Shown piece after piece: positions 61,113-64,000 of a stretch of DNA of 64,000 bases (position 1 is the first letter of the stretch; each line of letters starts with the position of its first letter). Origin of the DNA: Leifsonia shinshuensis (GTDB taxonomy: Bacteria; Actinomycetota; Actinomycetes; Actinomycetales; Microbacteriaceae); the NCBI RefSeq assembly GCF_031456835.1, contig NZ_JAVDVK010000001.1, forward strand, positions 558,001 to 622,000, given 5' to 3'. The notes under the pieces are model-generated. The model saw only the letters and a list, made by a program, of their open reading frames with translations, was not told the DNA's origin and made no database searches. Made by a program: the position numbers and the translations under genes.

Positions 61113-61466
61113 CTAGGCCCAGCCGAGTTCGTGCAGGCGGTCGTCGTCGATGCCGTAGAAGTGCGCGATCTCGTGCACGAGGGTGATGTGCACCTCGTCG
61201 CGGAGTTCGTCCTCGTCGGCGCTGATCGCGAGCAGCGGCTCGCGGTACAGCACGATGCGGTCGGGCATCTCGCCGAACCCGTAGTCGCCGCGCTCGGTGA
61301 GCGCGACGCCGTCGTAGAGGCCGAGCAGGTCGAGCGAGCCGTCCTCCGGGCGGTCCTCGACCACGAACACGACGTTGTCGAGCCCGTCGACCATCTCGTC
61401 GGGCAGGCGGTCAAGCTCGTCGGCGACCAGCGCCTCGAACGCCTCCACGTCCAGCTCCAGACTCAT
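61113..61466 (-). CDS. Small metallopeptidase-like protein (zincin, HExxH)
   Basis: 117 residues. The C-terminal motif HEIAHFYGIDDDRLHELG is the HExxHxxGxxxxx(H/D) type of zinc site. The N-terminal half (EAFEALVADELDRLPDEM, NVVFVVEDRPEDG) and LLGLYDGVALTERGDYGFGEMPDRIVLYREPLL match the minimal metalloprotease family related to TTHA0227. No signal peptide. Whether it is an active peptidase is not known for most members. The ATG at 61466 follows the MetE-like gene by 37 bases. Confidence 0.88.
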   Translation of the reverse strand: MSLELDVEAFEALVADELDRLPDEMVDGLDNVVFVVEDRPEDGSLDLLGLYDGVALTERGDYGFGEMPDRIVLYREPLLAISADEDELRDEVHITLVHEIAHFYGIDDDRLHELGWA

Positions 61467-61503
61467 CGGATCTCCCGGCTCATCGGCGCTACGGGCTCGC
61501 GGC

Positions 61504-62571
61504 TCACCACGCCGCCGCGACGGCGGTGTGCAGGTCGAGCAGGCCGTCGGTGCGCTCGCTCGGCCCGCGGCCGAAGCCGCACTCCGTGCCGACCCCGAAC
61601 GCCGTGACCGCGGTCGCGGCGGCCTCGGCGCGGCGCCGCGCGCCCTCCACGCCGTCCTCGTGGTGCAGCAGGCCCAGGTAGAGCTCGGTCCTCTCGGGAA
61701 CCGCGACCCCGGCGAGCGGCGCGAAGTACGCCTCGTCGTCCCGCTCGATCGGAACGGGCAGGTGCACCCAGGTGACCGGTCGCGGAGCACGGCTCAGGAT
61801 GCCGCCGAGCACGTCCGCGAGCCGGCCGGCGTCGGCGGGCTGCACGAAGTGCTGCTCCTCGACGTCGCCGTAGCAGAGGTGGTAGCCCAGCTCCACGTCG
61901 GCCGGAACGGCCGCGGCCTGGCGTTCGGCGCGCTCGAGCACCCCGGCGAGCACGTCGTCGCCGAACCACGACGGCATCCGGCCCTCGAGCAGGGCGAACT
62001 CGACCGCGGTGTCCCACTGGATGGCGAGATCGTCGTGTGGGATGCCGGTCAGGATGCGGTCCAGCTCACCGAACAGCGCGCGCTCGTAGGCGGGTTCGAT
62101 CGCCGCGCGGTCCTCCGGCACGATGAACGGGCCCACGACTCCCGCCGGCGTCGGCAACGAGACCTGGAAGCGTGTGCGGGGCGGGATGACTCCCTCAGAG
62201 CGCAGCCGCTCGAACACGGCGTAGGAGTCGAGCGCCGCGTCGGCGTAACCCAGGTTCGGGAACTCGAGGTCGTCGGCGCTCACGCCCGGGTCGAGGCGGA
62301 AGGGGCGCCCGTCGAACCGACCGCGCAGCAGCGAGGGCGGCACGTCGATGCGCGAGATGCCCGCCATCGTGTCGAGGCGTGCGGTCTGGAACTGCACCCA
62401 GTAGAACCGTTCGCCGACCTCGCCGTCCGGGATGCGGCGCATCCGGTCGCCGAGGTGCCCGCTCACCGTGCGGAACACGGTCTCGGCGTCGGGCAGGTTG
62501 ACGCTGCCGACGAGGTGGGCTCCACGGATGACAGGGGAGACAGTCTGAGATTCGGGGCTGCTCGTGCTCAC
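61504..62571 (-). CDS. MetE-like (UROD/MetE superfamily) protein
   Basis: 355 residues. It resembles stand-alone catalytic-domain relatives of cobalamin-independent methionine synthase. RGAHLVGSVNLPDAETVFRTV opens the barrel; RFQVSLPTPAGVVGPFIVPE, LAIQWDTAVEFALLEG and ELGYHLCYGDVEEQHFVQP include His and Cys residues in positions where MetE binds zinc (His-x-Cys is present as HLC). ECGFGRGP near the end may supply the last Cys ligand. A TAGACT six bases before the GTG on the minus strand sets the start. True substrate unknown. Confidence 0.8.
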   Translation of the reverse strand: MSTSSPESQTVSPVIRGAHLVGSVNLPDAETVFRTVSGHLGDRMRRIPDGEVGERFYWVQFQTARLDTMAGISRIDVPPSLLRGRFDGRPFRLDPGVSADDLEFPNLGYADAALDSYAVFERLRSEGVIPPRTRFQVSLPTPAGVVGPFIVPEDRAAIEPAYERALFGELDRILTGIPHDDLAIQWDTAVEFALLEGRMPSWFGDDVLAGVLERAERQAAAVPADVELGYHLCYGDVEEQHFVQPADAGRLADVLGGILSRAPRPVTWVHLPVPIERDDEAYFAPLAGVAVPERTELYLGLLHHEDGVEGARRRAEAAATAVTAFGVGTECGFGRGPSERTDGLLDLHTAVAAAW

Positions 62572-62577
62572 CCGCGG

Positions 62578-62583
62578 AGTCTA
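62578..62583 (-). promoter_or_regulatory. -10 hexamer TAGACT, leaderless spacing
   Basis: On the minus strand TAGACT ends six bases before the GTG at 62571. Confidence 0.55.
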
Positions 62584-62620
62584 TCGGCGGGCGCGGACAG
62601 CACGGCGACGGCAAGCAGAA

Positions 62621-62650
62621 CGGCGGCCGGGGAGAGAACCCCGGCCGCCG
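62621..62650 (-). terminator. Intrinsic terminator of the transglycosylase-like gene
   Basis: A perfect 12-bp GC stem (62621-62632 with 62639-62650) closes a 6-base loop. On the minus strand it is followed by TTCTGCTT. Confidence 0.75.
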
Positions 62651-62670
62651 TACACCGCTCGCTCAGCGGA

Positions 62671-63462
62671 TCAATACCAGTTGAACGACTCCGAGTGGCC
62701 CCAGGCGCCGCAGGGCGTCCCGTAGCCGCGGGCGATGTAGTCGAGACCCCACTTGATCTGGGTGGTCGCGTTGGTCTCCCAGTCCGAGCCGGCCGAGGCC
62801 ATCTTGCTCCCGGGCAGCGCCTGCGGGATGCCGGTGGCGCCGCTGCCGGGGTTGGAGGCCTGGTAGTTCCACTGCGACTCGCGCTGCCACAGCTTCTCGA
62901 GGCACCCGAACTGGTCGGCGCCCCAGCCGTACTGGCTCGCGGCGAGGCTTGCGGCCGTCGCCTTCGCGCCCGCCGGGGTGTTGGCGTTCGCCTGCGCGGC
63001 GGCGGCTGCAGCCGCGGCAGCCGCAGCGGCGGCAGCGGCCTTGCGGTCGGCCTCCGCGCCCGCGGCGGCGAGCGCGTCCGACGCCGCCTTGGTCTTGTCG
63101 ATGGTGCTGCGGAGCTTCGTGTCGTCGAGCTTCGTGAAGCCGCTGAGGCCGGCGATCGCCGTCTTCGCGGCCGTCGGGTCGGCCTTCGCCTGGTTGGCGG
63201 CGAGGGTCGCCTGGGCGCCGGCGAGGGTGGTCTTCGCCTCGTCCTCGAGCCGCTCGCGGACGATCGAGCCGTAGACGCCGAGCTGCTCGTGGCGCATCCC
63301 GGTGGACTCGGAGAGCTCGCGGGTCTGGCGCTCGCTGGCCTGCTGCTGCGCCATGACGGGGGCGATCAGGCTGGCGCTCATGATCACGGCGGCTGCGCCG
63401 GTCACGATGCGGCCGAAGGGGATGGGACTGTTCTTGACGGTGGAACGGAGAGTACTGAGCAT
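62671..63462 (-). CDS. Exported transglycosylase-like protein with an Ala-rich linker and WY tail
   Basis: 263 residues. The signal peptide is clear (FGRIVTGAAAVIMSASLIAPVMA, about 17-39). A helical region (about 40-140) follows, then a run of about 15 Ala. The C-terminal domain (about 175-263) is closely related to that of the protein at 14511-15221: WGADQFGCLEKLWQRESQWN with the candidate catalytic Glu, ASNPGSGATGIPQALPGSKM and the terminal GTPCGAWGH...NWY. AGGAAG precedes the ATG. It likely cuts or remodels peptidoglycan outside the cell. Confidence 0.87.
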   Translation of the reverse strand: MLSTLRSTVKNSPIPFGRIVTGAAAVIMSASLIAPVMAQQQASERQTRELSESTGMRHEQLGVYGSIVRERLEDEAKTTLAGAQATLAANQAKADPTAAKTAIAGLSGFTKLDDTKLRSTIDKTKAASDALAAAGAEADRKAAAAAAAAAAAAAAAQANANTPAGAKATAASLAASQYGWGADQFGCLEKLWQRESQWNYQASNPGSGATGIPQALPGSKMASAGSDWETNATTQIKWGLDYIARGYGTPCGAWGHSESFNWY

Positions 63463-63795
63463 TGTCTTCCTGGATCGGGTTATCCCGGCTGCAGCGCGCG
63501 GACGCCGGAGCGTGCGCGGGGGGACCGTGGCTCATCGGGAGCGGTCCAGCGGGCGACCGCGGAGCACGCGCGGAAGCGCCTCATGGACCCGTGGTCCGGA
63601 AGGCGCAGCGTGCGGCGCGGGTGTGCCGGGCGTTCGGAAGGCTCGAGCATCCAGGAGCGGGCGCGGGGGCGCCTCAGGGGTTGGGGGCTGGATGCCGCCT
63701 GCGCGGCACGGACGGCACTCACGGCCGTCGATAAATGACCCTAGGCCCCGATTCTGGACGGTTCGGGCATAGAGCCTGGCAAAGTCGTGTACGCG
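63463..63795 (-). other. 333-base intergenic region, long leader of the transglycosylase-like gene
   Basis: No gene is visible. The region is GC-rich with small hairpins, for example GGACC/GGTCC near 63585. A 7-bp stem AAGTCGT/ACGACTT (63782-63805) overlaps the MFS stop and may be a weak terminator. In several actinobacteria wall-hydrolase genes carry c-di-AMP (ydaO) riboswitches, but I could not find that aptamer's conserved blocks on the minus strand. Confidence 0.4.
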
Positions 63796-64000
63796 TCAAC
63801 GACTTCGGGGATCGGCCGCCGCCGTCGCCTCCTCGGCCTCGACGGCCGCTTCGGCCGCATCCATGCGCCGGTCGGTGACCCACAGCATCGGGATGAGCTG
63901 CAGCACGATGAGGCCGCCCATGATCCAGAACACCGACTGCACGCCGAACGCCTGGCCGAGCAGTCCGCCCGCCGCCGCGCCGAGCGGCATGGTGCCCCAG
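63796..64000 (-). CDS. MFS transporter, C-terminal fragment (runs off the right edge)
   Basis: The last 67 or so residues are present. GTMPLGAAAGGLLGQAFGVQSVFWIMGG and LIVLQLIPMLWVTDRRM form the final two membrane helices of an MFS exporter of the EntS/tetracycline-type group, followed by an Ala/Glu-rich tail. The N-terminal part and motifs that would name the substrate lie outside the window. An in-frame ATG near 63990 is internal, not a start. Confidence 0.7.
   Translation of the reverse strand, partial: WGTMPLGAAAGGLLGQAFGVQSVFWIMGGLIVLQLIPMLWVTDRRMDAAEAAVEAEEATAAADPRSR

Noticed and set aside
63463..63795. Possible c-di-AMP (ydaO) riboswitch before the transglycosylase-like gene
   Set aside because: GGGGGACC-like sequence occurs only on the strand opposite to the gene, and the other aptamer blocks are missing. 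A covariance search on the minus strand would settle it.

Overview
The window is a high-GC chromosome segment from an actinobacterium. It is most likely a member of the Microbacteriaceae close to Leifsonia; this is an inference from gene order, the GlgE-type glucan genes, the polar-growth coiled-coil proteins and the very frequent leaderless genes, not from a database search. It carries about 60 protein genes packed tightly on both strands, many with stop/start overlaps of 1 to 4 bases. I found no rRNA, tRNA, CRISPR array, insertion sequence or prophage.

Layout. 1-7.7 kb: the edge of map, a small membrane protein, then rplS, rnhB, a DUF2469 gene, yraN, comM, dprA, xerC and a convergent M23 peptidase gene. 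7.9-13.9 kb: a sugar porter followed by the translation/nucleotide/lipid block rpsB-tsf, pyrH, frr and cdsA. 13.9-24.2 kb: cell-envelope and polarity genes (a DivIVA-repeat protein, a secreted transglycosylase-like protein, a 944-residue coiled-coil protein with 52 unbroken 11-residue repeats, an AI-2E/PerM family protein, a large membrane protein with an internal lipobox, a CnoX-like co-chaperone). 24.2-34.4 kb: alpha-glucan metabolism (glgB, glgE, glgP, glgX), with a GNAT and a YbaK gene. 34.5-40 kb: cysteine desulfurase, mnmA and ligA. 40-49 kb: two exported hydrolases, then gatC-gatA-gatB, a second YbaK-like gene, an MpaB-family gene and a thioesterase. 49-57 kb: acyl-CoA ligase, reductases, a second-type YidC gene with small unknown neighbours, dinB and a GerW-like gene. 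57-61 kb: a TPP riboswitch in front of an ECF transporter of the YkoEDC type, plus a P-loop kinase. 61-64 kb: a small metalloprotease, a MetE-like protein, a second transglycosylase-like protein and the end of an MFS gene.

How the parts work together. The cysteine desulfurase can supply sulfur to MnmA, which thiolates tRNA. GlgE, GlgB, GlgP and GlgX build, branch and break down alpha-glucan. GatCAB makes Gln-tRNA and/or Asn-tRNA by amidation. The ECF module should import a thiamine precursor when thiamine pyrophosphate is low. The DivIVA-type and hendecad proteins fit a polar-growth scaffold, with cell-wall enzymes nearby.

The most striking non-genic features are: (a) about 25 genes whose start codon lies 6-7 bases after a TANNNT-like -10 hexamer; (b) a gapless 125-bp intergenic element present twice in inverted orientation around the yidC-like cassette; (c) two other palindromic intergenic repeat families; (d) a near-symmetric two-way -10 element between glgX and the cysteine desulfurase gene.
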